From Erythrobacter sp. UBA1916 (GTDB lineage Bacteria > Pseudomonadota > Alphaproteobacteria > Sphingomonadales > Sphingomonadaceae), in NCBI GenBank assembly GCA_002337385.1, contig DDFY01000012.1:1-64000 (forward strand): a DNA stretch of 64,000 nucleotides. The letters run 5' to 3'. Shown here piece by piece: positions 44,416 to 53,974 of the stretch; within the stretch, counting starts at the first letter, position 1; each line of letters starts with the position of its first letter. The notes under the pieces were generated by a model. The model worked only from the letters and a program-made list of their open reading frames with translations. It was not told the DNA's origin and made no database searches. Position numbers and translations under genes: made by a program.

Positions 44416-45798
44416 ATGAATTGTACCCGTGCCCTCCTTGCTTCGAGCCTCTCGCTCGGAACGCTTGCCAGCCTTGCCGCCCCTGCGGGTGCGCAAACTC
44501 TGCCCACGCAGAGCGTGCTGCAGGAGGATGCCGCCGAGGCGACTGCTTCCACTGCTCCTAGCGCCTTCGAGCAGGCCTTCACTTCGGAAGAAGTGGTGCA
44601 GGCCGATCCGCGCGTGATCGAGGCGATGGACTGGAGCAACGAACAGGCGGAAGAGCTGCTCGGCGTGATCCGCACGATCGATGCGGAAGGCCTCGTTCCG
44701 GCTGACTATCTGCCCGAAGAACTTGCCGCTGCGCTGAGCGCTGATGATGCGCAGCAGGTCGATGAGCTGGCCAGCACGGCCTTTGCCTGGCTGGTGGAAG
44801 ACCTGCGCGATGGGCGCACGCCGATGGCCAACCGGCGCCAGTGGTTCGTGGTCGACCCCGATGCTGACCGCAATCCCACCGCCAAGGTGATGGCCAATGC
44901 GCTGGAAACGGGCGATATCGCGGGCGCGCTGGAGGCCTTGAAGCCGACTCACCCCGACTATGCCGCTTTGCGCCAGAAACTGGCCGAAACCCCCGCCAGC
45001 GACACCGAGGAGCGCCGCCTGATTCGCGCCAACATGGATCGCTGGCGCTGGCTTGCGCGCGATCTGGGCGGGCAATACCTGATTACCAACGTGCCCGAGT
45101 ATCAGCTGCGGCTGACGGTCGATAACAATATCATCCGCACCTATCGCACCGTGGTCGGCAAACCGGGCCGCACCGCTACACCGCAGCTTGCCGAGACGGT
45201 TGAAGGGGTGGTGTTCAACCCGACCTGGACCGTGCCGCAGTCAATCGTGCGCGGCGAGGGGCTGGGCGAACGCGTGCTTAACAACCCGAGCTGGGCCGCG
45301 CGGCAGGGCTATCGCGCCACGCGCGGGGCCAATGGCTATATCAGCGTGGTGCAGCAGCCGGGGGCGGGCAATGCCTTGGGGGTGATGAAGCTCGACATGC
45401 CCAATCCGCATGCGATCTTCTTTCACGACACGCCGAACAGGCAGATATTCAACCAGGATGAGCGCGCGCTCAGCCACGGTTGCATCCGCACCGAGCGGGC
45501 GCTCGAACTCGCCATGACCGTCGCGATCCTCGGCGAGGGGGCCACGCGCGACGAGGTGGTCGATATCTACACCAGTGGCGAATATACCCGTGTGCCGGTG
45601 AAGAAGACGATGCCCGCCTACATCACCTATTTCACCTATGGCGTGGATATCGACGGGAACCTGCGCCAGTTCGACGATATCTATGATCGCGATGAACCGG
45701 TGTTCGCCTCGCTCGACGCGCCGCGTGTGCGCAACCGGGCGCGGGTTTCGAGCGAGGAAGTGATCGAGATCGTCGACGATCCGCGCGACACGCTCTGA
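44416..45798 (+). CDS. L,D-transpeptidase, YcbB (LdtD)-like
   Basis: An exported peptidoglycan cross-linking enzyme. The 460 residues have a signal peptide (cleavage near APAGAQ, residue 27), a long helical N-terminal region, ANMDRWRWLARDLG and YLITNVPEYQLRL leading into the YkuD domain, and the catalytic SHGCIR with Cys356 preceded by FFHDTPNR. This is the YcbB layout, although no PGRP peptidoglycan-binding repeat is obvious. The start ATG 44416 follows AGGAAGAG. It converges on a second, shorter L,D-transpeptidase gene. Confidence 0.92.
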   Translation: MNCTRALLASSLSLGTLASLAAPAGAQTLPTQSVLQEDAAEATASTAPSAFEQAFTSEEVVQADPRVIEAMDWSNEQAEELLGVIRTIDAEGLVPADYLPEELAAALSADDAQQVDELASTAFAWLVEDLRDGRTPMANRRQWFVVDPDADRNPTAKVMANALETGDIAGALEALKPTHPDYAALRQKLAETPASDTEERRLIRANMDRWRWLARDLGGQYLITNVPEYQLRLTVDNNIIRTYRTVVGKPGRTATPQLAETVEGVVFNPTWTVPQSIVRGEGLGERVLNNPSWAARQGYRATRGANGYISVVQQPGAGNALGVMKLDMPNPHAIFFHDTPNRQIFNQDERALSHGCIRTERALELAMTVAILGEGATRDEVVDIYTSGEYTRVPVKKTMPAYITYFTYGVDIDGNLRQFDDIYDRDEPVFASLDAPRVRNRARVSSEEVIEIVDDPRDTL

Positions 45799-45819
45799 CC
45801 CGGAAGGGCGCTAGGCTGG

Positions 45820-46503
45820 CTAGGCGCGGTTGGCGGCAGCGATAGCGGCGAAGTCGGGTGCCTTCTGCGGCGGGCGGGCCACGTCCTCGCCATCGGCACC
45901 GATTCCCAGCGCATCGGCATAGAGCAGCCGTCCGCCCATCAACCGGGTGAGTGCCTGCGGGAACACCTCCGGGCCGAAGGCAAAGCAGCCGTTCGACCGG
46001 CCGAGCCGGCCCCAACGTGCCACGTGTTCGGGCGTGGCGTAGCTGGCCGGGTGCATCACGATGGCGCGCGGGAAGGCGTTCGAATTGTCGGGATCAAGCC
46101 CGCCGAGGCGGACCGAGGTGCCGTAACGCCCCTTGTACCACTCCCAGGTGATGTAAGCGCCGCGACTGCTGGCCCAGCTGTCGGGCAGGTTGGAAAAGTC
46201 GTTTAGCCAGCCGTCGTGCTCGGGATCGGACCCGGCGCCGTGGGTGACCAGCACCGAATCGACCTTGCCCGCCACCAGGTCGACGAAATGGAAGCGCGGC
46301 TCGGCGGAGTGGAGGCCGAAGTCGGCAATCCCGACCACGTCGGTGTGCCACAGGCTGGCGCTGGCGCGTTCGGCCTGCTCGTGCGCCACCGCCAGCAGAC
46401 GGCGTGTGCGCAGATCGGGCCCAGCCTGCGCGAACACCCTTGCCGGTAGCGCTGCGGTAGCAGCGGCAGCGGCGGAGCGGGTGAGGAAGCGACGACGATC
46501 CAT
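45820..46503 (-). CDS. Tat-exported murein L,D-transpeptidase catalytic-domain protein
   Basis: A 227-residue protein with a twin-arginine signal (MDRRRFLTRSAAAAATAA) and a YkuD-related catalytic domain: FHFVDLVAGKV, VTHGAGSD, IVMHPASY and GRSNGCFAF with presumed catalytic Cys173. It belongs to the group annotated as murein L,D-transpeptidase catalytic domain proteins. ATG 46503 is used because it begins the Tat signal. The open frame goes on to 46671. The substrate is presumed to be peptidoglycan stem peptides. Confidence 0.85.
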   Translation of the reverse strand: MDRRRFLTRSAAAAATAALPARVFAQAGPDLRTRRLLAVAHEQAERASASLWHTDVVGIADFGLHSAEPRFHFVDLVAGKVDSVLVTHGAGSDPEHDGWLNDFSNLPDSWASSRGAYITWEWYKGRYGTSVRLGGLDPDNSNAFPRAIVMHPASYATPEHVARWGRLGRSNGCFAFGPEVFPQALTRLMGGRLLYADALGIGADGEDVARPPQKAPDFAAIAAANRA

Positions 46504-46546
46504 GGAGCTACTTATAGACCGAGACACCTGAACCTTGTCCATACCG

Positions 46547-47473
46547 TCATTTTCGGCGCAGTGCCTCGATGGCGATGCGGCTCGCTTCGGTGTAGCGCCC
46601 ATCGGCATAGCGGTCCTCGCCAGCGAAGCGCAGGAAGCTCGTGCTTTGGTCCCATCCCGCCGCGCCGTCATGGCGATAGCGCTCGCGGGGGAGGAACTGG
46701 GTGCGGTTCTCGCTAGACAGCTGGAGGTTCGCCGCCACCTGCGCCGCGCCCGGCTCGCTCATCCGCTCGGCACCGACCAGCTGTTCAAGGTCAGATCGAG
46801 AGGCAGCGGCAAAGTGCAGGCCTGGCCCGCCAGCAGCAAAGCCCATGAGTCCTGCATCGCCCCGCACATAGCGCCGGTCGGGCCGAGCGATCTCACCAAG
46901 GCGGCTTTCGAGTTGAACCGTCACATCGCCGTCGATCGGGCCGTCCGGATAGGCTGCGCGGCAGAAGTCGCGCAGCGGCCTGGGGCCTTCGAGGGTCCCC
47001 TCGCCGAGCAGGAGGAAGCTAGCGTTGAGGGCGATTGCCTGTTCGATTTCGGGCACCGGGCCGATTGTCACGCTGTCGCTCGATAGTGACAGCCAGTATT
47101 CGGTGCGCCGTCGTTCAAGCATGGTGCGCAGTGCGTGCCAAGCCGGCCCATCGGGCAAAGCGGTGTCGCTGTTGCTCGCCGGGGGAATGATTTCGGGATC
47201 GCCGCAATGATGGGCCAGCAGCGCGCGGTCCGCGCCGATCAGCGTGCCATCGTCAAGCAGCGCCACCCGCCCGCGACCGAGCCGGGCGTGGAGGCTCTTG
47301 ATCGCGACCAGGAAAGGCAGGAGCTTGGCGGTTCCGATCTCTGCGAACAGCACCAGGCCATTGGTGCTCGGTGTGATTGGAGGCGTGTCGAGAATGTCGC
47401 GAATGGTCTCGGCGTGGCGCGCGGCTTGCGGATTGCGGAGCCAGCGCCGGGGCAGGGGACTCAGGTTGCTCAC
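46547..47473 (-). CDS. Hypothetical protein, possibly glycosyltransferase-like
   Basis: A 308-residue soluble protein without a signal peptide. I recognise no family with confidence. The segment from residue 40 (LVLFAEIGTAKLLPFLVAIKSL, ARLGRGRVALLDDGTL) and a following ALLAHHCGDPEII resemble the start of a GT-A-type nucleotide-sugar fold, and YWLSLSSDSVTIGP could hold an acidic metal site. This is weak. The start is GTG 47473, overlapping the stop of the upstream protease gene by four bases, so both are probably made together. Confidence 0.7.
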   Translation of the reverse strand: MSNLSPLPRRWLRNPQAARHAETIRDILDTPPITPSTNGLVLFAEIGTAKLLPFLVAIKSLHARLGRGRVALLDDGTLIGADRALLAHHCGDPEIIPPASNSDTALPDGPAWHALRTMLERRRTEYWLSLSSDSVTIGPVPEIEQAIALNASFLLLGEGTLEGPRPLRDFCRAAYPDGPIDGDVTVQLESRLGEIARPDRRYVRGDAGLMGFAAGGPGLHFAAASRSDLEQLVGAERMSEPGAAQVAANLQLSSENRTQFLPRERYRHDGAAGWDQSTSFLRFAGEDRYADGRYTEASRIAIEALRRK

Positions 47474-48003
47474 GGGCTCAGGACCATCGCGTCGCCCTCA
47501 ATTGCGACCTTGTCGACATGGGCAAGGAATGACTGTCCGAGCAGCGAGACGGGCAGCCCCTCGGGCACGACGATGGCGGCGACATCGTGCGCCTCGATGC
47601 TGCCCAGCGCGACTTGCGGCAGGGCGACGAAGACCCCGCGCACCGGGCCTGAAGCTCCCTGCGCGACGGTGGTAAGCTCCGAAGCGTCCCAGTAAACTCC
47701 GGCGGCGAGCGCATCGTCCTCGGTCAGTGCGATCATGCTGGCGCCGGTGTCGACCAGCATCCGGGTGGGCGCCATGTCGAGCAGGACCTCGGCATAGAAA
47801 TGCCCGTCGCCTGCGCGCGGCAGTGCCACATCGTCGCTCCAGCCGCTTTGCGGCGCAGGCGTTGGTGTGGTCTCCGTCAGGTTCGCAGAGGTGCTTGCCT
47901 GCGCATCTGGCGCAGGCGCTGTCTGGCTCTGCTCCATCGGCATGGTCAGGCCGATGGCAAGGCCGATCAGGCAGATCGCGGCGAGTGCAGGCCCCATGTT
48001 CAT
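47470..48003 (-). CDS. Membrane-anchored retropepsin-like aspartic protease
   Basis: A 177-residue protein with one N-terminal hydrophobic helix (PALAAICLIGLAIGLTM), a Pro/Thr-rich linker, and a single retropepsin-like domain. The catalytic DTGAS lies at 85-89, followed by a flap-like region and LLGQSFLAHVDKV. It resembles the clan AA group (TIGR02281-like), which would be active as a dimer. It is coupled to the downstream unknown gene. Confidence 0.86.
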   Translation of the reverse strand: MNMGPALAAICLIGLAIGLTMPMEQSQTAPAPDAQASTSANLTETTPTPAPQSGWSDDVALPRAGDGHFYAEVLLDMAPTRMLVDTGASMIALTEDDALAAGVYWDASELTTVAQGASGPVRGVFVALPQVALGSIEAHDVAAIVVPEGLPVSLLGQSFLAHVDKVAIEGDAMVLSP

Positions 48004-48052
48004 GGGGCCTGATTCTATGGTCGGTTGCTTATCGGGGGGTAAACGCGAAGGT

Positions 48053-49204
48053 CTATTCGGCCGCTATTGTCGCATTTCCGGCATCACTCATCGCATCTTC
48101 GATCTCGGCGGCCTTGGCCTCGACCAGGCGCACGATGTGATCGAGCATGTCCTCGCTTTCGATGTGGTGATCCTTCACCCCCGAAAGGTAGACCATGTGC
48201 TTGCCATTGCCGCCGCCGGTGAGGCCGATGTCGGTCTCGCGTGCCTCGCCGGGGCCGTTGACCACGCAGCCAAGGACCGACAGGCTCATCGGCGTCTTGA
48301 TGTGTTCAAGCCGGGCTTCAAGCGCTTCCACGGTGCGGATCACGTCGAAGCCCTGCCGCGAGCACGAAGGGCACGAGACCACGCGAACGCCGCGGGTGCG
48401 CAGGCCGAGCGCCTTGAGTATCTCGAACCCGACCTTCACCTCCTGCTCGGGCTCGGCGGAGAGCGACACGCGGATGGTATCGCCAATGCCGGCCCACAGC
48501 AGGTTGCCGATCCCGATGGAGGACTTCACCGTCCCGCCGATCAGGCCGCCTGCCTCGGTGATGCCGAGATGCAGCGGGCAGTCGACCGCTTCGGCAAGGC
48601 CCATGTAGGCGGCGACGGCGAGGAATACGTCGCTGGCCTTCACCGCCACCTTGAATTCGTGGAAATCGTGATCCTGCAACAGCTTGATGTGATCGAGCGC
48701 GCTTTCGATCAGGGCCTCGGGGCAGGGCTCGCCGTATTTCTCCAGCAGATCCTTTTCGAGCGACCCGGCGTTGACGCCGATGCGGATCGAGCAGCCGTTG
48801 GCCTTGGCCGCGCGCACCACTTCGGCCACGCGCTCTGACGAGCCGATATTGCCCGGGTTGATGCGCAGGCAGGCCGCGCCCTTGTCGGCAGCTTCCAGCG
48901 CGCGCTTGTAGTGGAAGTGGATGTCGGCAACGATCGGCACATTGGCCGCGCGGGTGATCTGGTCGAAGTTGGCGGTCGCCTCCTCGGTCGGGCAGGAGAC
49001 GCGCACGATATCCGCGCCCGCATCCTCGCAGCGGCGAATCTGGTCGATGGTGGCAGCCACGTCCTCGGTGGGCGTGTTGGTCATGGTCTGCACGCTGATC
49101 GGCGCGCCGCCGCCAACAGGCACTGAGCCGACCATGATCTGGCGCGACTGGCGGCGCTCGATCATGCGCCAGGGGCGGATGGCGGAAATGCTGTCGGAAC
49201 TCAT
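48053..49204 (-). CDS. ispG: 4-hydroxy-3-methylbut-2-enyl-diphosphate synthase
   Basis: A [4Fe-4S] enzyme of the MEP isoprenoid pathway. The 383 residues start MSSDSISAIRPW, show VPVGGGAPISVQTMTNTPTED (two parts), VADIHFHYKRAL, LRINPGNIG, and the cluster cysteines in SCPSCSRQGFD and LGCVVNGPGEA. ATG 49204 follows AAAGG at good spacing; the frame upstream to 49339 is not conserved-looking. Isoprenoid supply would support the ubiquinone genes elsewhere in the window. Confidence 0.96.
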   Translation of the reverse strand: MSSDSISAIRPWRMIERRQSRQIMVGSVPVGGGAPISVQTMTNTPTEDVAATIDQIRRCEDAGADIVRVSCPTEEATANFDQITRAANVPIVADIHFHYKRALEAADKGAACLRINPGNIGSSERVAEVVRAAKANGCSIRIGVNAGSLEKDLLEKYGEPCPEALIESALDHIKLLQDHDFHEFKVAVKASDVFLAVAAYMGLAEAVDCPLHLGITEAGGLIGGTVKSSIGIGNLLWAGIGDTIRVSLSAEPEQEVKVGFEILKALGLRTRGVRVVSCPSCSRQGFDVIRTVEALEARLEHIKTPMSLSVLGCVVNGPGEARETDIGLTGGGNGKHMVYLSGVKDHHIESEDMLDHIVRLVEAKAAEIEDAMSDAGNATIAAE

Positions 49205-49341
49205 GACGAAACCTTTGTGTTTATGGCCTGCCTCGCGCGGAAGGCCGTTCGCGCAACCATATGCCTCTTTCATTGCGGATTTGCGAGGGGGCGCGTTGCG
49301 TGGCAGCAGGATACCAGCACCGCGCCTGACAGGAAACACCC

Positions 49342-50352
49342 ATGCCCGAAGCCAATCCTACTGATCAGATCGCCGATGATGGCCCCCTGCTGTTCGCCCG
49401 CGTGATCGACGGAAAAGGCGCAGGGCGCCCGATCGCATGGGAGGAGGCCAGAACCTGGCAACCGGCGCAGGAAGGCGAGGCGATCTGGCTGCACCTGAAC
49501 CGCCATCGCGAGGGCGTTATCGACTATCTCGAAAGTCTCGACATTTCCGAGCCGACAGTCGAGCTGCTGGTGTCGGACCGCACCCGCCCGCGCGCCTTCC
49601 GCGAGGGCGATACGCTGGTGGTGACGCTGCGCGGTATCAATTTCAATCCCGGTGCTGAGCCCGAAGACATGGTCTCGATGCAGATGTGGTGTGACGGAAC
49701 GCGGCTGATCACGCTGCGCAAGGAGCCGCTCCAGACCCCGCGCGAGGTGCTTGCCATGATCGACGCCCGGGCAGAGGGTCCGAAGGATTGCGGCGCGCTG
49801 ATCACCGAGCTGACCGAAGCGATGATCACCCGCATGAGCCACGCCATCATCGACATGAACGAGCATATCGACATTCTCGAAGATCGCGACGTGGACGATG
49901 ACGATACCGACGAGATTCTTGGCCGGATATCGGTCATCCGCCGCAACTGCCTCGGCCTCAAGCGGCACATGGGGCCACAGCACGAAGCGCTGGAGACGAT
50001 CTCGCGGCAGGCACCGCCGTGGTTCGAGGATCACGACCGGCGCGAGATATCGGAAAGTATCGACCGGCTGCGGCGTTATCTCGACGATCTCGATATCTCG
50101 AAGGAAAGCGCGGTGGTGCTGCAGGACGAAATCCGCGCGCGGTCGGTGGCGGGCAGCGAGCGGGCCACCTATATGCTCACCATCGTGGCGGGGATCTTCC
50201 TGCCACTGGGATTTCTGACAGGGCTGCTTGGGGTGAACGTGGGCGGAATGCCGGGCACGAGCGATGCCGACGCATTCTGGATCGTCACCGGGCTGTGCGG
50301 TGCCATTGTGGCCCTGCAGTTGCTGCTGTTCTGGAAGTGGCGCTGGTTCTAG
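49342..50352 (+). CDS. CorA-like divalent cation transporter (ZntB type)
   Basis: A 336-residue member of the CorA/ZntB family. A large cytosolic funnel domain precedes a long helix (about 150-260) and two C-terminal membrane helices. The loop signature is GVNVGGMPG, a GxN variant like ZntB instead of the GMNF of Mg-transporting CorA, so zinc transport is plausible. Its stop lies inside the AGGAGG ribosome-binding site of the next gene, so the two are co-transcribed. Confidence 0.88.
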   Translation: MPEANPTDQIADDGPLLFARVIDGKGAGRPIAWEEARTWQPAQEGEAIWLHLNRHREGVIDYLESLDISEPTVELLVSDRTRPRAFREGDTLVVTLRGINFNPGAEPEDMVSMQMWCDGTRLITLRKEPLQTPREVLAMIDARAEGPKDCGALITELTEAMITRMSHAIIDMNEHIDILEDRDVDDDDTDEILGRISVIRRNCLGLKRHMGPQHEALETISRQAPPWFEDHDRREISESIDRLRRYLDDLDISKESAVVLQDEIRARSVAGSERATYMLTIVAGIFLPLGFLTGLLGVNVGGMPGTSDADAFWIVTGLCGAIVALQLLLFWKWRWF

Positions 50353-50362
50353 GAGGCGGCCG

Positions 50363-52138
50363 ATGGAAGGTCACGAAACGGGGTTCGTGCTGCAAGACGG
50401 CGCGCTGATGCTGGCCTTTGCGCTGGTGGCGGTGATCGCATTCCGCCGCGCCGGGCTGGGCGCCACCCTGGGCTATCTCGTGGCCGGGGTGCTGATCGGG
50501 CCGCAGGTGCTGGGTCTGGTCGGCAAGGCCGAACAGATGGCCGAGATTGCCGAGCTGGGCATCGTGATGCTGCTGTTCGTGGTCGGCCTCGAACTGAGCC
50601 CCGAGCGGCTGTGGCGGCTGCGCAAAGCCATTTTCGGTCTCGGCACGGCGCAGGTGGTGATCTGCGGTGTGGCGGTCAGTGTGCTGGTGGCGCTGCTCAC
50701 CAACTATACCATCGCCGCCGCCTTTGCGATCGGCCTGCCGCTGGCTCTGTCATCCACCGCGCAGGTGTTGCCGATGCTGCAATCGGCGGGCCGCTTGCGC
50801 ACGCCCTTTGGCGAGAAGGCCTTTGCGATCCTGCTGTTTCAGGACCTCTCGATCATCCCGCTGATCACTATCGTCACCGCGATGAGCCGCAACCCCGCCG
50901 ATGCCGATGCGCCTTCGGGCCTCGTTCTGGTGGGTTTGTCGCTGGCGGCGATCATAGGGTTGATCGTGGCCAACCGGCTGGTGGTGAAGCCGATGTTCCG
51001 CCTTATCAGCCGACTGGGGGAGCGCGAGCTGTTCGTGATGGCGGCGCTGTTCACCGTCTTCGCGAGCGCGGCGGTGATGGAGCTGTTTGGCCTCTCGGCG
51101 GCGCTGGGGGCTTTCATCGCCGGGGTGATGCTGGCCGATACCCGCTATCGCCACGAGCTGGAGGCCGATATCGAGCCGTTCCGCTCGATCCTGCTCGGGA
51201 TGTTCTTTCTGGCGGTGGGCATGATGCTCGACCTCCACGCCATCGCCGAGCAGCCTTTCACGGTGATCGGCTTTGCCGCGCTGCTGATCGCGGTGAAGAC
51301 GGCGGTTATCACTGGCCTCGGTCTGATGATGAAGATGGCCTGGCGCTCGGCCCTGGCGCTGGGGCTGCTGCTGTCGCAGGGCGGCGAGTTTGCCTTCGTG
51401 CTCTATTCGCAGGCCCAGGGCGCCTTACTGCTGGCCGAACAGTCGGTGAGCGTGTTCTCCGCCGTGGTGACGCTGTCGATGGCGACCACGCCGTTCCTGA
51501 TGATGCTTAACCAGCGCATCCGTTCGCCCAAGGCGGACGAGGAGAAGCGAGAAGGCCCGCGCAACGATCGCGCCAATGCGGTGATCGTCGGCTTCGGGCG
51601 CTTCGGCCAGACCGTGGCGCAAACGCTGATGGCGGGCGGCGTGTCCGTCACCGTGATCGACAAGAAGGTTGACCAGATCGACACGGCCGAGGAGTTCGGC
51701 TCGAAGGTCTATTTCGGCGACGGCACGCGGATCGACATGCTGCGGCAGGCAGGCGCAGCCGAGGCGCAGCTGATCCTGTTCTGCCACGACGAAATGCCCG
51801 ACCGGGCGCTGATCGAAGCGGTCGACGAGGCGTTCCCGCAGGCGCTGATCTATGTGCGTGCGTTTGATCGGCGGGTGCTGCTGGACCTTGCCGATGCGCC
51901 CGCGGCAGGCGTGGTGCGCGAGGTTTTTGCCGGGGCGATCCGCATGGCGCGGATGGCGCTTGCCGGCATCGGGACCTCGGAACAGAATGTGGAGCGCGCC
52001 GAAGAGACCTATCGCCGGATCGACAAGGAGCGGTTGAAGCTGCAGCTCGAAGGCGGGGACATCTATGCCGCGCGCGAACTGTCACGCAAACAGCAGCGCG
52101 AGCTGCGCGAATTCGGCGAGGGGCGCAAGCTGGAGTAG
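50363..52138 (+). CDS. Kef-type K+/H+ antiporter (CPA2) with RCK domain
   Basis: A monovalent-cation/proton antiporter of the KefB/KefC type. The 591 residues comprise about twelve membrane helices (to about residue 385), including GLELSPERLW and an ALSSTAQVLPML region with a QDLSIIP motif, then a TrkA-N nucleotide-binding domain starting IVGFGRFGQTVAQTL near residue 406 and a charged helical tail. ATG 50363 has an AGGAGG six bases upstream. Glutathione control is typical of Kef proteins but not provable here. Confidence 0.9.
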   Translation: MEGHETGFVLQDGALMLAFALVAVIAFRRAGLGATLGYLVAGVLIGPQVLGLVGKAEQMAEIAELGIVMLLFVVGLELSPERLWRLRKAIFGLGTAQVVICGVAVSVLVALLTNYTIAAAFAIGLPLALSSTAQVLPMLQSAGRLRTPFGEKAFAILLFQDLSIIPLITIVTAMSRNPADADAPSGLVLVGLSLAAIIGLIVANRLVVKPMFRLISRLGERELFVMAALFTVFASAAVMELFGLSAALGAFIAGVMLADTRYRHELEADIEPFRSILLGMFFLAVGMMLDLHAIAEQPFTVIGFAALLIAVKTAVITGLGLMMKMAWRSALALGLLLSQGGEFAFVLYSQAQGALLLAEQSVSVFSAVVTLSMATTPFLMMLNQRIRSPKADEEKREGPRNDRANAVIVGFGRFGQTVAQTLMAGGVSVTVIDKKVDQIDTAEEFGSKVYFGDGTRIDMLRQAGAAEAQLILFCHDEMPDRALIEAVDEAFPQALIYVRAFDRRVLLDLADAPAAGVVREVFAGAIRMARMALAGIGTSEQNVERAEETYRRIDKERLKLQLEGGDIYAARELSRKQQRELREFGEGRKLE

Positions 52139-52139
52139 C

Positions 52140-53384
52140 TCAGGCGACGATCCCGGCGAGATGCTGCGCGGCGGCGACCATCGGCATGGGTCGCGCGAAC
52201 AGGTATCCCTGTCCGTGGCTCACACCCAGTGCCTTCATGGCCTCGGCCTGCGCGCTTTCCTCGATTCCCTCGGCAATCACCGCCCCGTCCCATTCGCGGA
52301 CCAGGGCAACTACCGCTGAGACCAGCGCGCGGGCGGCAGGGTCGCTGGCCACATTGCGCGCCAGAGCCATGTCGAGCTTGACGAAATCGGGTTTGACCAG
52401 CGCGGCCAGCTGCATCGAGGCATAGCTGGTGCCGACCATATCGATGGCCACGCGCGCCGTCGGGCGGATCGCTTGCAGCGCCTGCACCAACGCGAGCTTG
52501 TCCTCGGCGGCGGCATATTGGGTGAGGGTGACGACGACATTGGCGGCGGTCTCGGCCTCAAGCGCGGCACGCACCGCGCCGCTCACCACGCAGCGCGCGG
52601 GAGCCTTGACCATGGCGAAAAAGCCGTCGGGAACGCTTGTTACAGTCTCAATCGCGCCGTTCACGGCGGTCATTTCCAGCTCTTCACCGAGCCCGGTGCT
52701 TTCGGCATCGCCGAACCATGCGCCGGGGCTGCGCTTGTTCACATCGGGGAAGCGGGCGAGGCATTCGACCCCGGCAGGCTGGCTGTCGGCGAGCAAATGG
52801 ATCGGCTGCTGGAAAATGGTGACCGCATCACCTTCGAACATGTCTTCGATCCGCTGGCGTGTCTGCTCGCGCAAGGCGGCCTCGGCGATCAGCGTGTCGA
52901 TGCGCTCGGCGGCCATGGCAGCGAAGCTTTCGAAGATGGCCAGGTCGCGGGGGGTGAGGGTCGGATCGGGCTGGCGGCTCATGGCGCAGAAGCTGCCCCA
53001 CACGGTGCCATCAGAGAGGCGCAGAGGAACAGAGAAATGTGCGCCCACGGGCAACGCATGGGTGATGCCCAGCGCCTGCGCGGCGGGATAGGGTGCGGGA
53101 TCGGCGATCATTTCGGGCAGATCGCCGTTCAGCACGTGCCAGCAATAGGTTTCGTCGCGATGCTGGCGCAGGCCAGGCTCCAGCGGCAGGTCTAGCGCGC
53201 TGTCGACATGGGTGATTTCGCGCATGTCATCGTCGATCCAGCGACCGATCAGGCCGATCTCCAGTCCGAGATGGTCACGTGCCGAGTGCAGGAAGCCTGC
53301 GATCTGCGGATCGCTCGCCAGCTCGCCGTCAAGCGGCGGCGCGGATGCCTCGAACTCGGGCAGGATAAAGGTCATGTCCCCCAT
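52140..53384 (-). CDS. GAF plus degenerate EAL-domain protein
   Basis: A 414-residue cytoplasmic signalling protein. An N-terminal GAF-like domain (about 15-175, GAHFSVPLRLSDGTVWGSFCAM) is followed by an EAL domain (about 185-414). Key phosphodiesterase motifs are altered: EAL reads ECL, the DDFGTG loop reads DMVGTS, and the usual ELTE strand reads VTLTQ. KLDMALAR and AEGIEE are recognisable. It therefore probably does not hydrolyse c-di-GMP and may act by binding it or a partner. ATG 53384 is used; ATG 53375 is possible. Confidence 0.85.
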   Translation of the reverse strand: MGDMTFILPEFEASAPPLDGELASDPQIAGFLHSARDHLGLEIGLIGRWIDDDMREITHVDSALDLPLEPGLRQHRDETYCWHVLNGDLPEMIADPAPYPAAQALGITHALPVGAHFSVPLRLSDGTVWGSFCAMSRQPDPTLTPRDLAIFESFAAMAAERIDTLIAEAALREQTRQRIEDMFEGDAVTIFQQPIHLLADSQPAGVECLARFPDVNKRSPGAWFGDAESTGLGEELEMTAVNGAIETVTSVPDGFFAMVKAPARCVVSGAVRAALEAETAANVVVTLTQYAAAEDKLALVQALQAIRPTARVAIDMVGTSYASMQLAALVKPDFVKLDMALARNVASDPAARALVSAVVALVREWDGAVIAEGIEESAQAEAMKALGVSHGQGYLFARPMPMVAAAQHLAGIVA

Positions 53385-53419
53385 AGCGCACCGATTGCCA
53401 GAAAGTGCCTAATTGGATG

Positions 53420-53974
53420 TTAACCCGCAGCAAGGGAAACGGGCGTGTCCAGCCGCAGTTCGAACAGGAACTCCTCATCGCGCTGCTCGCCCACGTCGAA
53501 ATGGATGTCGGCAATCTTGGCAAAGCCATAGCGGGCATAGAATCGCTGCGCTCCGAAGTTCTCGCTCCACACCGATAGTTGCACCGCATCGTGGCCACCG
53601 GCACGTGCCTCTCCCAGAGCCCAGTCCATCAGCGCCGCGCCGATGCCCATGCCAGTGCGTTCGGGATCGGTGTAGAGTTGGCACAGGGCCATCGGGTTCG
53701 TCGCATCGGAGTGTTCGGCATAGTAGCTCGGCACGCGGATCTTGACGAAGCCCAGCAGGGCGTCGGTGGCCGGATCGACTGCGAGACGATGGCGATGCAG
53801 GTCGTCGCCAACCTCTTCAGCCACAGCAGGGAAGGAATAAACCTGTTCGAGAAAAGGGTTGAGGTCCTCGGGGCGGTAGAGGTGGGCAAAGGCGGCGCAG
53901 AAGCTGTCGCGGCCCAGCCGGGCGAGGTTTTCAACATCGTCAAGCGTGGCGGGGCGCAGGATCATTCCGGTCAT
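53420..53974 (-). CDS. GNAT family N-acetyltransferase
   Basis: A 184-residue acetyltransferase. The acetyl-CoA loop is QLYTDPERTGMGIGAALMDWAL, given here in two parts as QLYTDPERTG and MGIGAALM, and NFGAQRFYARYGFAKI is motif B. The substrate is unknown. Its start overlaps the RDD gene stop by four bases (ATGA), making it the last gene of the MoxR-type operon, although a functional tie is not shown. Confidence 0.86.
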   Translation of the reverse strand: MTGMILRPATLDDVENLARLGRDSFCAAFAHLYRPEDLNPFLEQVYSFPAVAEEVGDDLHRHRLAVDPATDALLGFVKIRVPSYYAEHSDATNPMALCQLYTDPERTGMGIGAALMDWALGEARAGGHDAVQLSVWSENFGAQRFYARYGFAKIADIHFDVGEQRDEEFLFELRLDTPVSLAAG

